A DNA stretch of 64,000 nucleotides from Bubalus kerabau (GCF_029407905.1 NC_073630.1:30707001-30771000); one strand, 5' to 3'. Shown: positions 47,101 to 58,469, counted from the first letter of the stretch. Program-made: numbers and translations. Notes: generated by a model from the sequence alone, not told the origin.

Positions 47101-50100
47101 ATTAAGGCTTACCCTTTGCCAGACATGCATCTGAGGACTGCCTGGCAGTATCTCAGCCTCCAGGACAACCCATGAGGTGGGTCTGTAACTGTCATCACCT
47201 TCTTTTTCCAGCTGGTAAAGAGGCAGAGTCAAGTTTCAACTTCACAGTCCATCTCCAGAGACATCACTTTTATTTTTTAAACTTTAAAAAAATTTTATTT
47301 TTAAAAATTTAATAAAAAATTTTTTTTTGGCTGCACTGTATGGCTTATGGGATCTCAGTTCCCTGACCAGCGATTGAGCCCAGGCCACGGCAGTGAAAGC
47401 TGGGAATCCTAACCACTAGGCAATCAGGGAACTCCTTAAACTATTTTTTAATTTGAGGAATTGAGATATCATATGCATTCCGTGACTCTTGTGTACAATT
47501 TAGCAAATGATGGTAAACCTATACCTGCACAAAACACACACCCTCATCAAGATACAGAGCATTTTCATCACCCTAGAAAGTTTCCCTGTGCCGTCTCATC
47601 AGTCTTCCCCCACCCCAGAGAACTACTACTTTTATTTCTACGACCATAAGTTAACTTTACCTATTCTATAATTTCATTTGAGGTGCTTTTGTGCTTGGCT
47701 TCTTTCACTCAACATTATATATTTTTTTGAGATTCAACCATGTCATTGCACATCTTGGTAGTTTCTTATTGCTCAGTCTATTCAACTGTATAAGTGTACC
47801 AGTTATTGATCTTCTGTCCTGTTGTTGGACAGATGGGCTGTTTCCAGTTTTTAGCTTTATTATGAATTAAGCTGCTTGGAGAAGGCAATGTCAAGCCACT
47901 CCAGTACTCCTGCCTAGAAAATCCCATGGATGGAGGAGCCTGGTGGGCTGCAGTCCACGGGGTCGCCACGAGTCGGTCGTGACTGAGCGACTTCACTTTC
48001 ACTTTTCACTTTCACACAATGGAGAAGGAACTGGCAACCCACTCCAGTGTTCTTGCCTGGATAATCCCAGGGACGGCAGAGTCTGGTGGGCTGCTGTCTA
48101 TGGGGTCGCGCAGAGTCGGACACGACTGGAGCGACTTAGCAGCAGCAGCAAGCTGCTATTAACATTTTTGTGCAAAGTTTTTGTGGCTATGTTCTCATTT
48201 CTCTTGGATAAATTCCTAGGATTGAAATTGTTAAGTCATAGGGTGGCTAGATATATAACTTTTTAAGAAAGAAACTGCCAGTTTTCCAGAGGTTGTACCG
48301 TTCTACACTTCCATTAGCACAGTCTGTTTGTTCCACATCCTCAGCAGCACTTGACATTGTCAGTCTTTATTATTTTCATTATTCTTGGGAGTGGTCATGT
48401 CAGGGGAGTGGTATTATATTGTCATTTTAGTTTGCATTTCCCTGATGAGTAATGGTATTGGCCATTTACATTTACTTATTGACCATTGGTATATTTATAA
48501 TTTTTAATGTTGTTCATCTTTTTATTACTGAGTATGTCTTCATTAATTATATGTGTTATGAATATTTTCTCAAGTCTGTGACTTGTCTATTGATTATCTT
48601 CATGATGTCTTTTTTTTTTTTAATTTTCTTCATGATGTCTTTTGTAAGAAAGCTTAAAATTTTGATGACATCTAATTTATCAGTTTTTTCCTTTTATTGT
48701 TAGTGATTTCTGTGTACCATCTAAGAAATATTTGCATACCTATAGATCACAGGAAGCCTCCTTGTGGCTCAGAGGGTAAAGAGTCTGCTTGCAATGCATG
48801 AGACCCAGGTTCGATCCCTGGGTTGGGAAGATCCCCTGGAGAAGAAAATGGCAACCCACTCTAGTAATTTTGCCTGGAAAATCCCATGGATAGAGGAGCC
48901 TGGCAGGTACAGTCCATGGGGTCACAAAGAGTCGGACACGGCTGAGCGACTTCACTTTCACTTTCACAGGTCACAGAGATAGTCTTTCTTTGTAGTTTTA
49001 ACTTTTATATTCAGTTTTTAGCTTTATATTCTTAGCTTTTATGCTTATGACTATGACCCAGCTCAAAACAGTTTTTGAGTCTAGTGTGAGGTAGGGGTTA
49101 AGGTCTATTTGTTCCCAAATAAATGTCCAGTAGTTCTAGCACCATTTGTTAAAAAGCCTTTAACAAAGTAAAACTGCCTCCACAAAGTTGACTAAGGCAT
49201 GGTTTTGCCTTCAAGAGCTTACAGTCTACACAATAACTTTTGTACTGGAATTTATTGCTGACTTTTCATAAAGAATAGCATATCCAATTACTGTGATGCA
49301 CAAAAAACATTATCCTTTGAGAAACAGGACATGGCAAAGTTCATTTACCCCTATCCAAGAGTAGTTTAAAATTAATTAATGCAAACTGCTGGTTGTGATT
49401 GGTGCTTTGCCAAGGAATGCAGTACAAGTAATAGTTTAACTTTCAGAGAGTTCTTGTATCTTTGTCCCCAGAAGAAAAAAACACATGAATGTGTTCAGCT
49501 CTAGATTACTATTATTATTAAGGCTTTAAAAGTTGTACCCTTAACTTTAGATGTTCATAGCATGAATAAACATTTTATTTTTGAGGGTTTTAAAAATAAA
49601 CACGTCACTTTTAGATGTAATCCTTTAGATTAATTTTTAAAGAATTTTGTTTTACCATTAACACTTTTTTTTTAACAGTTTCAAAGTATAAATGAAACTC
49701 TTAATTTTATAGCTCTCTTGATCTTTCCCTATATAGACAGTTATGCTGTAGACATTGCTGTTTTAACACTTGTTAAAACAGTGTTATTTGTAGCTGCCAC
49801 CCATACTCTAGATGCTTTTAGGTGGCAAAGAGATAAGTGAGTTATGGTGGAAGAAGCACTAGACTAGGAGGCTCAAACACCTAGGACTTGGGACTCTAAG
49901 CTACTTACAATGTTAAGGCAGTAATTTCTTTGTGCCTTAATGTCTTCTGGTATGAAATTGGAAGAATCATACTAGCTTCCTGAGGTCAGTATAACACATA
50001 TATACGGTTGTTAAGAATTAGAGCTTTAACATCAGGATAGTGAAAGTGAAAATTGTTCGGTTGTGTCTGACTCTTTGCGACCCCATGGACTATACAGTCC

Positions 50101-53100
50101 ATGGAATTCTCCAAGCCAGAATACTGGAGTGGGTAGCCATACCCTCCTCCAGGGGATTTTTCTGACCCAGGGATCCAACCCAGGTCTCCTGCATTGCAGG
50201 CAGACTCTTTACCAGCTGAGCCACCAGGGAAGCTCAAGAATACTGGAGTGGGTAGCCTATCCCTTCTCCAGTGGATCTTCCCAACCCAGGAATCAAACCT
50301 GGGTCTCCTGCGTTGCAGGTGGATTCTTTACCAGCTGAGCTACCAGGTCACCCTAAAGCAGGGTAAAAGTAGACCCTTTACAATCTTTGATAAGTGCAGT
50401 ATTTGTCTCATAGGAAGCAACCAACAACTGCTGTTTTATGTTATTATTTTAACTTTTATTAAAGTATGATTGACTTACAATGTGTTTAATTTCGGCTGCA
50501 TAGCAAAGTGACTCAGTTATACATGTATCTGTTCTCTTCCATATGCTTTATCACAGGATATTGAACGTAGCTTCCTGTGCTGCACAGTAGGCCCTTGTTG
50601 TCTCTCCATCCTGTATGTCATAGTTTGTACCTGCTAAGCCCAAACTCCCAGTCTTTCCCTCGCCTCCTCCACTCCCCCCTTGACAACCACAAGCCTGTTC
50701 TCTATATCTGTAAGTCTGTTTTTGTTATTATTTTATAAAGAAAAAAATCTGGCATACAAAGTCAAAGTCTTTTGAAAGTATGAGTATTCTACAAGTATTA
50801 TATTATATGACAGAATGAATTTTATATTTATTGGCAGGCTGAGTAGAATTTAAATCAGTATTAGAGAACTGATTATAGATTCGTGGGACTAAATGTGAGA
50901 AGAAGGTTAAGGTAATTCATCCATGAAAGAAAAGAAATTTCTAATATAGAAGATAGTAGAAATTGTAAGCTTTACCAACACTGGCAGAAAAATATGAACC
51001 ACTCACAAAGTGCTGTTATAATAAAAATAGGCATAGATATAAATCTGGAATTTATGAGTGAATAGTTAAGTCTTGCACCATGGTTAGACTTTTTTAAACT
51101 TGTGGTTCTGTTTTTTCTTCTTAAAAATCAATACAAATCCACTCCACAACCACAAATCTCTTTGAGATAAATCTTTTCTAACCTTGGGCTTTTTTTGTAA
51201 AGCTGGTATGGGACATCACCCTTAAGATCCTCAAGATTTCTGTCTGACTGAATGCTCTGAAGGCACCATCTTAGATCTTTCTGAGATCCTAGCAACTAAT
51301 TGGAGAAGGCAATGGCACCCCACTCCAGTACTCTTGCCTGGAAAATCCCATGGACGGAGGAGCCTGGTGGGCTGCAGTCCATGGGGTCGCTAAGAGTCAG
51401 ACACGATGAGCGACTTCACTTTCACTTTTCACTTTCATGCATTGGAGAAGGAGATGGCAACCCACTCCAGTGTTCTTTGCCTGGAGAATCCCAGGGACGG
51501 GGGAGCCTGGTGGGCTGCCGTCTATGGGGTCGCACAGAGTCGGACACGGCTGAAGCGACTTAGCAGCAGCAGCAGTAGCAACAACTAATTGTATAGAACC
51601 ACCCACCAGAATTTGACTTTTGCTCTGAGACCCTTCCTTAATTTGAGAATTTTGGAGAGGGTGGTGTAAGAAGCAGGTTTATTGGGTTTCACTCCTTTAC
51701 ATTTAACGATTCTTCCTTTAGCTGTTGTCTCTCCTTTATGTTTTACTATGAGCAGCAAGAAGACGCCAGGCAGCAGTGTCAATACCATGTGGAAATATCC
51801 TTAGCCAGAATATTCATTTCATTGAGTACATTTTCTACTTTCCGTGTTAACCACCTGTGATAGTGTTGCTAAGCTTCCTCCTGCTTCATAACAAGGGTGT
51901 GTCCTTTTGTTTCCTTTCCAATAATATTTTTCTCACTTTTCTTTAAGCTTTCGCTGTCAGTCTCTTTGAAAGGTACAACACTTTGGCTAACAGTCCTGAA
52001 AGCCAAGGCAGATCCTGAAGGTTCTTGCAACTGGAGGCTGTCAGCTAACTGTATTTCCTGCTGCTGATTCTCTCTTGAAGGGGGATTTGAGCAGTGTACC
52101 TCCATGGCCACCACATGTGACATTCATGCCAAGCCATGTTCTACTACTTTTTTTCCAATCTTGTCACCTAACTTTGCCTATGTCTCACTCTATGCTTTGG
52201 TTACACAGAAATTGTACTACCTCAAAGTCACACAAAATACTGACATATTTCAGGTTGAGTTAGGTGCCTCTAAGCACCCTATAATAATATTTATAATAAT
52301 ATAAATACTTTCTGGCACTCTAGAATCTGTCACCATATTTATGACATTCTGTGATACTTGGATTCAGATCTTGACTTTGACACTAATCAGCTGCATGACC
52401 TTGGTCAAGTTATTTGGTTTCTCTGTGTCTCAGCTTCTTCATTTTTAAAATGGGGGAAATAATATTCTTTTCCTAGAACTGTAGGGATTAAATCAAATGA
52501 TAACAGGTAAGTGCTTAGAACAGAGCCTAGTCTGTAATAAATGTTCAATAACTATTAGCTGTGATCATTAAAGGATTCCCAGGTGGCTCAATGGTAAAGA
52601 GTCTGCCTGCAATGCAGGAAACCCAAGTTTGATCCCTGGGTTGGGAAGATCCCCTGGAGAAGGAAATGGAAACCCACTCCAGTATTCTTGCCAGGAAAGT
52701 CCAGTGGACAGAGGAAGCTGGCAGGCTACAAGTCCATGGGGTCACAGAGGCGGACACAACTGAGTACACACGCATACACACATGATCATTGATGATCTGA
52801 ACTACAGGACACGTTGAATTTGGTGGCTGGTGTGCACGGTAAAACTGACAGGCAACTCTGATCTCTCAAAATACTTATGTTTTTAGGGCCAGAGTGCAGA
52901 AATGCCATCCCACGAGGCTGTGAGTAGACGGATGTCATCAGGAAAAACTTTATCAACCTTTTTCTCCCTTTTGGTCTAGGTCTGCAGGACAACCCATGGT
53001 TCTGTGACTGTCACATTTCCAAAATAATGTCATTGTCAAAAGTCGCTGACCCTGCAATAGTACTTCTTGATCCGATGATGGTGTGTAGTGAACCGGAACG

Positions 53101-55298
53101 CCTCACAGGGATTTCATTTCAGCGAGCTGAGCTGGAGCAGTGTGTGAAGCCATCAGTGATGACCTCGGCTACCCAGATCACATCAGCTCTGGGCAGCAAT
53201 GTCCTGCTGCGGTGTGACGCCACTGGCTACCCCACCCCGCAGCTCACGTGGACCAGACCAGATAGCTCGCCAGTCAATTATACAGGTATCTTCTTAATTC
53301 AGGCCTTTGAAATAAGATGTTTACAAATGTGTGACCTTAATCTTGTGTTTTTGTATGGTTTGAAATTGTCTGGCTATTTCTAATAAAATATTGCTAAGAG
53401 TGTTGAATGGAAAAATTTTGAAAGGTACACTTTACTGATCAATATTTTCCTCCGTTTGTCTGATTAGCCACATAGATGAAATTAGACAATCTGATTTTTT
53501 TTTTCTTAGATGGAAAACAACGTGATTCAGCATTTGGGTGGTTGCAGATAGGCCTCTGTCTTTAACTTTCCTCCATCAGAGGAAAATTAAAAAAAAAAAA
53601 CAAAACTCATGGTTTACCAGGTTATCTAAATGAAATATACTGTGAAAGAAAGGAACAGAAATTATGACTCCTCCATGCTAGACAATGATCCAGATGCCTT
53701 CTGACTGTGTGGATGGTTGGCATTTTATTACAATGAAAAAATATTTTGAGAAGTATTTAAATAATATCTTGTGATAAACATTTTATAGAATCACATTGGG
53801 TTAAAATTGGAAGCAATATCTGAGATGCCTTTGTCGTATCCCCTTATTTAAAAAATGTGGAAACAGAGGTCTAAAAACTGATAGCTTGTCTAGAATCACA
53901 TACTAGTGACAAAAGTTTACTCAGGCCCAAGTTTCTTAATTCTCAGCCGCATGTATTTTTAAAATACTATTTCCCATACAAACCTCATGTCACCTGGCAT
54001 GCCCTGGATTTCCATATAAACCACTTACAGAACCATCACCTGCCTTCAGAGACTTGCAGTGTGCCACTTCTCTCTTCGCTTATGTGAGAGGTCTACGTGT
54101 AGGACCAGAAATTGTTTACTTTTCAGTTGGCATGTTGCTTGAGTCTTTCCTTTCTTTTTTTCTCACAGAGTATGCATTTTTCTTTATTCCAGTAATTCAG
54201 GAATCTCCAGGGGAGGGAGTCAGATGGTCCATAATAAGCTTGACGGGCATTTCTTACGTGGATGCTGGGGATTACAAATGTAAGGCCAAAAATTTGGCTG
54301 GGATGTCAGAAGCTGTGGTCACTGTGACAGTGGCCGGTGTTGTCAGAACCACCATCTCATCAGATACTTCTGAGAGAAGAACTGGGAAGCACCCTGAGCA
54401 AGAGGTCCAGCCGGGATCTAGACGCCCTGCATCTCTGCCTGGTTCATCATCGTCTCCCTGGCCTTATTCCTCCTCTTCTTCCACTTCTCCTCCTACTTCA
54501 ACTTCATCTCCTCCCTCCACTGCTTCCTTCTCCTTGTCTCCTTTCTTCTCCTCCACTGTTTCTTCAGCTACAACTCCAAGCACTAGAATATCCGCAAGCA
54601 CCACCATGGCTAGCCGACAGTCGCTCAGCCCAGATGGGAAAAGAAGTGCTAAAGCAGAGATGGGTGGTGGGAAGCTTCCCCCAGCTAGTGCAAGTAGAAG
54701 AGAAGAGTTGGCACTGTTGGATCGAGCCCTGCGGATGGAAGCGAATGCCACAATAGAAAACCTCCAGGTGGTCAGCGAAACAGAAGAAAGCGTGGTTTTG
54801 ACATGGGACACCATTAACACCACCCAGAACTCGGAAGTGACTGTGTTTTATTCCAAATATGGTGAGAAGGACCTGCTGCTGCTTAATGTGAACTCCAGCA
54901 AGAACCAAGTCACCATAAACGGCTTGCTGCCTGGTTGGCAGTATATAGCGTGTGTCTGTCCAAAGGGAATGCCTCCCCAGAAAGACCAATGTGTCACCTT
55001 TTCTACTGGCAGAGCTGAAGAAGGAGATTCTCAAGAGTTTTTCCTGATGGTGCTGAGTGGTGCTGCCTGCGTTGCTGTCTTGCCGTTGATTTTTTTCCTG
55101 TTGTACAAAGTTTGCAAACTTCAGTGTAAGCCAGACTCCCTCTGGGAAGATGATTTGGCAAAAGAGACTTATATCCAGTTTGAGACACTGTCCCCCAGGT
55201 CTCAAAGTGTAGGGGAACTGTGGGCGCGAAGGCCCAGAGCCGAATCAGAAAAACTGCCGCTTTGCTCTAGGTCAAGTATGGAGTCTCCTGACTATTAA
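38009..55298 (+). CDS. LRIT3: LRIT3, LRR-Ig-transmembrane protein 3 (spliced, 666 aa)
   Basis: Coding exons are 38009-38124, 40807-41279, 52980-53285 and 54193-55298, totalling 2001 nt. LRIT3 is a single-pass membrane protein of the retina, needed for TRPM1 localisation at ON-bipolar dendrites; human loss causes congenital stationary night blindness. Domains in order: signal peptide (1-19); LRRNT with Cys21, 25, 27 and 43; about five LRRs (60-180); LRRCT from NPWFCDC (201-207) to Cys251; Ig-like with Cys275, Trp287 and DAGDYKC (Cys328); a Ser/Thr/Pro mucin-like linker (about 375-440); FN3 (about 485-570); a TM helix (about 582-605); and a cytoplasmic tail. Human is 679 aa as I recall. Here the tail stops early at SSMESPDY, because the frame differs from human just before the end. 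Confidence 0.95.
38640..40230. other. LRIT3 intron 1, mostly unremarkable
   Basis: No gene is seen. A MIR-like stretch with AAATGAATAAATCATATAGA and GGCTTGTCCGAGATCACAGT lies at about 39195-39400. Confidence 0.4.
40235..40460 (+). repeat. MIR SINE in LRIT3 intron 1
   Basis: MIR run: ATAATAGCAAACACCTATTG, ACTGAGTGCCAAGAAGGTGT, then TCTAGAGCTGGTACCTTTA, with internal duplication of the ACACCTA(C/T)TGAGTG block. Confidence 0.65.
40807..41279 (+). CDS. LRIT3: LRIT3 coding exon 2 (LRRs)
   Basis: Acceptor TTTGTGACACTAG. It encodes residues 39-196 with LxxLxLxxN-type repeats, for example [30 protein letters not shown] and [15 protein letters not shown]. Donor GTAAGC at 41280. The frame stays open into the intron to 41407, which is not coding. 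Confidence 0.96.
41838..42038 (-). mobile_element. Bov-tA SINE in LRIT3 intron 2
   Basis: Minus-strand Bov-tA with the full tRNA-derived head at its right end (ACCATCTGAGCCAACAGGAA). Confidence 0.88.
42424..42612 (+). mobile_element. Bov-tA SINE in LRIT3 intron 2
   Basis: Plus-strand Bov-tA lacking the first bases of the tRNA-like head. It carries CCCGGGTTCAATCCCTGGGT and the BovA block. Confidence 0.88.
42870..43010 (+). repeat. L1 3' tail in LRIT3 intron 2
   Basis: It contains GAATCACTATATCGTACACC, then ATTGTATCTTAACTACACTT and CAATAAAAAGTG, the typical 3' end of artiodactyl L1 copies. Confidence 0.6.
43630..45265 (-). mobile_element. L1 ORF2 fragment in LRIT3 intron 2
   Basis: The minus strand reads as diverged L1 ORF2 RT-region sequence, for example the reverse of GCATCCTTATCTTGTTTCTA and TTTGCATCCTTGGAATAAAT. 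It is broken by stops throughout and interrupted by a BovA2 at 43760-44040. Confidence 0.8.
43760..44040 (-). mobile_element. BovA2 SINE nested in L1
   Basis: Dimeric BovA2 with a (GCT)n end. It is flanked by a perfect 13-bp duplication, AAGGTAGTGGTCT, at 43747-43759 and 44041-44053, copied from the surrounding L1. Confidence 0.95.
46065..46315 (+). repeat. MIR SINE in LRIT3 intron 2
   Basis: MIR order is clear: CTTCTAGTCTCACATTAACC, CTATTTTATAGATGAAGAAA, TGAGGCACAAGTTAAAACAC, TTGCCCAGATTC. Confidence 0.75.
46743..46950 (+). mobile_element. Bov-tA SINE in LRIT3 intron 2
   Basis: Complete plus-strand Bov-tA with an 11-bp duplication, ATTCAGAATGG, at 46732-46742 and 46951-46961. Confidence 0.93.
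47300..47440 (-). mobile_element. CHR-2-type SINE in LRIT3 intron 2
   Basis: Minus-strand SINE: GGAGTTCCCTGATTGCCTAG through CAATCGCTGGTCAGGGAACT and a T/A-rich tail at 47280-47330. Confidence 0.75.
47877..48149 (+). mobile_element. BovA2 SINE nested in L1
   Basis: Plus-strand BovA2 dimer with an (AGC)n tail. The duplication AAGCTGCT occurs at 47869-47876 and 48150-48157. Confidence 0.92.
48747..48968 (+). mobile_element. Bov-tA SINE nested in L1
   Basis: Full plus-strand Bov-tA: head GAAGCCTCCTTGTGGCTCAG, core CAGGTTCGATCCCTGGGTTG, tail GAGCGACTTCACTTTCACTT. Confidence 0.9.
49171..50035. other. LRIT3 intron 2, nothing firm
   Basis: Unique-looking A/T-rich sequence with no gene or named repeat. 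A short CTTGTTAAAACAGTG-type inverted sequence near 49762-49790 is the only local structure noted. Confidence 0.4.
50040..50350 (-). mobile_element. Bov-tA composite SINE, minus
   Basis: A Bov-tA unit plus a second tRNA-side block in the same orientation (the CTTTACCAGCTGAGC motif occurs twice, near 50208 and 50328). This is a tandem or Bov-tA3-like element. Confidence 0.85.
50450..50740 (-). mobile_element. L1 3' end in LRIT3 intron 2
   Basis: Minus-strand artiodactyl L1 3' region: AAAGTATGATTGACTTACAA, CAAAGTGACTCAGTTATACA and CCACAAGCCTGTTCTCTATA. Confidence 0.7.
51303..51581 (+). mobile_element. BovA2 SINE in LRIT3 intron 2
   Basis: Plus-strand dimer ending AGCAGCAGCAGCAGTAGCA. The duplication CAACTAATTG occurs at 51293-51302 and 51582-51591. 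Confidence 0.93.
52345..52570 (+). repeat. MIR-type SINE in LRIT3 intron 2
   Basis: MIR run: GCTGCATGACCTTGGTCAAG, CTGTGTCTCAGCTTCTTCAT, TTTTAAAATGGGGGAAATAA, then AGAACAGAGCCTAGTCTGTA. Confidence 0.8.
52571..52783 (+). mobile_element. Bov-tA SINE before LRIT3 exon 3
   Basis: Plus-strand Bov-tA ending about 195 bp upstream of exon 3. TGATCATT occurs on each side (about 52562 and 52783), consistent with target duplication. Confidence 0.9.
52980..53285 (+). CDS. LRIT3: LRIT3 coding exon 3 (LRRCT and Ig start)
   Basis: Acceptor CCTTTTGGTCTAG. It encodes residues 197-298: [15 protein letters not shown] of the LRRCT, then the first half of the Ig domain with [14 protein letters not shown] and LTWTR. 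Donor GTATCT at 53286. Confidence 0.96.
53800..53960 (+). repeat. MIR-like fossil in LRIT3 intron 3
   Basis: Weak MIR-like order: AAATGTGGAAACAGAGGTCT, GCTTGTCTAGAATCACATAC, AGGCCCAAGTTTCTTAATTC. Confidence 0.5.
54193..55298 (+). CDS. LRIT3: LRIT3 terminal coding exon
   Basis: Acceptor TTTATTCCAG. The open frame extends upstream into the intron, but homology starts at [12 protein letters not shown]. It encodes the rest of the Ig domain, the Ser/Thr-rich linker, FN3, the TM segment [20 protein letters not shown] and a tail with [20 protein letters not shown]. The stop at 55296-55298 is earlier than in human. The +1 frame then reads [11 protein letters not shown] and TAA at 55297-55332. Confidence 0.95.
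54430..54600 (+). repeat. LRIT3: Ser/Thr/Pro codon-rich tract inside LRIT3
   Basis: TCC/TCT/ACT-rich coding sequence gives a mucin-like linker between the Ig and FN3 domains. The opposite strand is consequently open and Glu-rich, which is a shadow and not a gene. Confidence 0.85.
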
Positions 55299-56890
55299 AA
55301 GTGAGGGTTCTGGATCGGAGTATTATTGCTAAGGTTTTACAGCTCACGCACATGTGAGCTCCACAGAATTTCTTTCACAAAATTAAGTATCTAGGGGTAT
55401 CGTTGACCCTCTCTTTGGATGACTTTTGGACGCTTTTCACATCCTTTATGAAAAAAAATCACAGATGGAGTGCTTTTAAGTCTGTTTAAAAAAATCATGA
55501 GACTTCTGAACTGAAAAGACAAATAATTTTGATTTTTTTTCTGTAGAAAATGTCCATAGAAATCATTTTTAGGGTAGTGCTAAGTCAGTTAATAATATAT
55601 TTTAGGATAATGCTTTAGTTCTTAAAAATAAATTCATGTGAAAATAGTCATAAAAAGTAAACTCTGAATTTTACAAAGCTAGCTTTTTGGGGCAGTGAAG
55701 AAAGATTAGTACAACCAGTTAAGCCTTGATGTTACTTCTTGTTCAAAGTGCTCTATGGCATTTGCTGTGCCCTTTTGCTGCCATTGCCCGGTGGAGTGGA
55801 ACAGTACATAATTTTGCTTTCACTATGGTTAAATGCAACCCAGTGGGTGGGGAGGGCTCCAGCTCTTAGTACCATTATGCATTATAATATAGTATAGTGG
55901 TATTCGTATTGAAAGTATGAAAAAAATTTCCCTTGTCCTTAGAAATATGGGTACTAGCAAAAATAAGTTAAAAAGAAGATCATGGCAAATAGTTAGACCA
56001 TTTTGAGAAGATAGTAACTGTTGCATTCTAATACATCTGCTAACAGACTGTATGGGGTCTTTTTAAAAAATGTACTCATTTTAAAACAATCTCTTTAACA
56101 GTTTTATATTTACACTTCTTTTCCCCTTCCCTCTTTTCTTCTCTCCCTCCACTCCCCCTACTTTCTTCACTTTTTTTTTTCTTTCTGCTTTGTCAGAAAA
56201 TATTCATGCAGCCAAAGGACCGTGGCTAAAGGGTTTGTCTTTTGCCATGTTATATTTTGATTACCTGGATAAAGGAATGATCTTTGAAAGTCTTTTAGAT
56301 CCAAAAAGGATGTCTTAGGATTTTGAAAGAGCAAATTCAGTGGATTGATTTAGTCAAACTCAAGGTTAAAAACATCAGGGAAATTTGATTGGAGTGGGCC
56401 ACATGATTAGATAGGAAAGGGAATTGATAAATAAAATTTAGCTTTTCTAAAGAAATTTTTTAACCATATTTACTAAATATTATATTCTCTACATTGAAGA
56501 TTTAGGAGTATAGAGCAGATTTATAAAGGTGTCATGAAATATACTGAGAAGCAAGTTCTAAGAAAATATATTTTACATAAGAAACAAATCGGCTTTAATG
56601 TAACACATTGTGGAAATCATAATATAAGCAGCCAGAGGATGAAAACCTTCTCATTCCAAATGGCTTTTAATTAAAAAGAAAAAGAGAAATCTAGTTTCAC
56701 TGTTATCTGTATTAGAAGATTGGCATGGATAGATGTCCTGCTCAGAACTCCCAAACCTCGCCTTCTTATCCTCTTTCCTGTCCTTTCCAACCTGTTTGAC
56801 CTTGGTGCTTTCATCACTATGTGCATTGTCTAATGATCTAACAGTTTTAAATTCAGTATCCATTTTTTGGATTTTTTAAAAAATAAAATA
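55299..56890 (+). terminator. LRIT3: LRIT3 3' UTR, extent uncertain
   Basis: Candidate AATAAA signals lie at 55627-55632, 56430-56435 and 56882-56887. Nothing in sequence decides which is used. The region holds no named repeat, consistent with a long 3' UTR. Confidence 0.45.
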
Positions 56891-57147
56891 CCTTTTAAAG
56901 ACAGTTTTGTGTTCAACTTATGTTACATGATTTATTTTAAATTTAATGATGGCAAAAACATGCATTTCTTTACTCTAAAAGCATCATGGAATTTCATTGC
57001 CATATTTAAAAAGTTCATATAAACAGACTGCCAAAATACTACCATCTTAGAAATAATATAGCTGTGGGCGAATGTTACAGACTGTTGAGCCAAAAGACAC
57101 CCAAACCGTACAAAGGCAGGCTATTTGTCAAGAAAAGATACAAGGAT

Positions 57148-57522
57148 CAGTTCAGTTCAGTCACTCAGTCATGTCTGACTCTTTGCGACCCCATGAATCA
57201 CAGCACGCCAGGCCTCCCTGTCCATCACCAACTCCCGGATTCACCCAAACTCATGTGCATTGAGTCAGTGATGCCATCCAGCCATCTCATCCTCTGTCGT
57301 CCCCTTCTCCTCCTGCTCCCAATCCGTCCCAGCATCAGGGTCTTTTCCAATGAGTCAGCTCTTTGCATCAGGTGGTCAACATCAGTCCTTCCAATGAACA
57401 CCCAGGACTGGTCTCTTTTAGGATGGACTGGTTGGATCTCCTTGCAGTCCCAGGGACTCTCAAGAGTCTTCTCCAACACCACAGTTCAAAAGCATCAATT
57501 CTTCAGCACTCAGCTTTCTTCA
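57148..57522 (-). mobile_element. BovB LINE 3' fragment, minus
   Basis: BovB 3' end read in reverse. Relative to other copies about 25 bp around 57375 (the GGCCAAAGTACTGGAGTTTC block) are missing, an internal deletion. Confidence 0.9.
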
Positions 57523-57905
57523 CTTGGATCATCCTGATGAAATAAATTACTGACTGCTCTCATAATTAAAATCAAGTGCAGCCTGGATTTAATTTTGCCC
57601 AGCAAGGAAAAGCTAATTGGTGGTGGAAAGGGGATAGGAATGGCAGGAGAAAACACTTTTGTCATCCTCAACTTGGACTTGGCATAGGAGGTGAGTCACA
57701 AGCAACTTGTTACTCATAGTAAGAGCAAATTGTAAATCATCTAGTTTCTCAAAATACATACATTTGAACGTAGGGTTATCCTGATGATATCATTGCTCTT
57801 ATGTTCTTACAAGTATGTGCTTCTTTGAGTGGGAGGGGAAGGCTGATATTATAGCAAGCAACATGGAGTTCCACATGAGCAGCAGCCTGTTTTTCACTAT
57901 CACTA
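57523..57905. other. Flank downstream of LRIT3, nothing firm
   Basis: No gene or named repeat is seen. Confidence 0.4.
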
Positions 57906-57906
57906 T

Positions 57907-58105
57907 AAGCTGGTGGCTCAGATGGTAGAGTCTGCCTGCAATGCAGGAGACCAGGGTTTGATCCCTGGGTCGGGAAGATCCCCTGGAGAAGAGCATGGCA
58001 ACCCACTCCAGTATTCTTGCCTGGAAAATTCCATGGACAGAGGAGCCTGGCAGGCTACAGCCCATGGGGTCGCAAACAGTCAGATACAACTGAGCAACTG
58101 ACATA
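57907..58105 (+). mobile_element. Bov-tA SINE
   Basis: Plus-strand Bov-tA: GCTGGTGGCTCAGATGGTAG head, GGTTTGATCCCTGGGTCGGG core, GATACAACTGAGCAACTGAC tail. Confidence 0.9.
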
Positions 58106-58436
58106 TATGCCTTGTGAAGAGCAGTCATAAATGATAAATAGTAATATATATGGTAATTAAATATGACTACAATATGTTACTTTCAGACCAAATATATTTG
58201 AAGTTGTAAAACTCGGGATCCATGGTGAGGGAGTGTCACACGTGAGGCTGTCATCAGTGATGTGCTGTGACATACGGAACATTGAGAGCGCCATGCAAAC
58301 TGCTCTCAGTGTCCGGAAAAGCAAACCCGAAGAGAGAGAGGGGCCTTGGGAAACTTTTGCAAAAAGTTCAAAGAAGAAACTTTTGACCCAGGGACTTGAA
58401 TCCAAAAAGGGATTATGGCTAACAAAGAGAGATTTT

Positions 58437-58437
<1 letters not shown>

Positions 58438-58469
<32 letters not shown>
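58438..58469. repeat. (AC)n microsatellite
   Basis: About 16 AC units, uninterrupted, so probably length-polymorphic. Confidence 0.9.

Larger units (their letters stand above)
47455..49170 (-). mobile_element. Old L1 with two SINE insertions
   Basis: The minus strand is an old L1 3' region (for example reverse of TTGTTCCACATCCTCAGCAG and TTTGCATTTCCCTGATGAGT). BovA2 (47877-48149) and Bov-tA (48747-48968) are nested in it. No intact ORF2. Confidence 0.7.

Noticed and set aside
54054..54192. Upstream extension of the LRIT3 last-exon frame
   Set aside because: An acceptor at 54192 and homology starting at VIQESP place this in intron 3.
54564..55205. 213-codon minus-strand frame across LRIT3 exon 4
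   Set aside because: It is a shadow of the LRIT3 coding sequence, with no splice or homology support. Ser-rich coding on + keeps the opposite strand open.
58438..58469. Regular repeats as a CRISPR-like array
   Set aside because: Simple AC dinucleotide run; no spaced repeats occur anywhere, and the sequence is mammalian.
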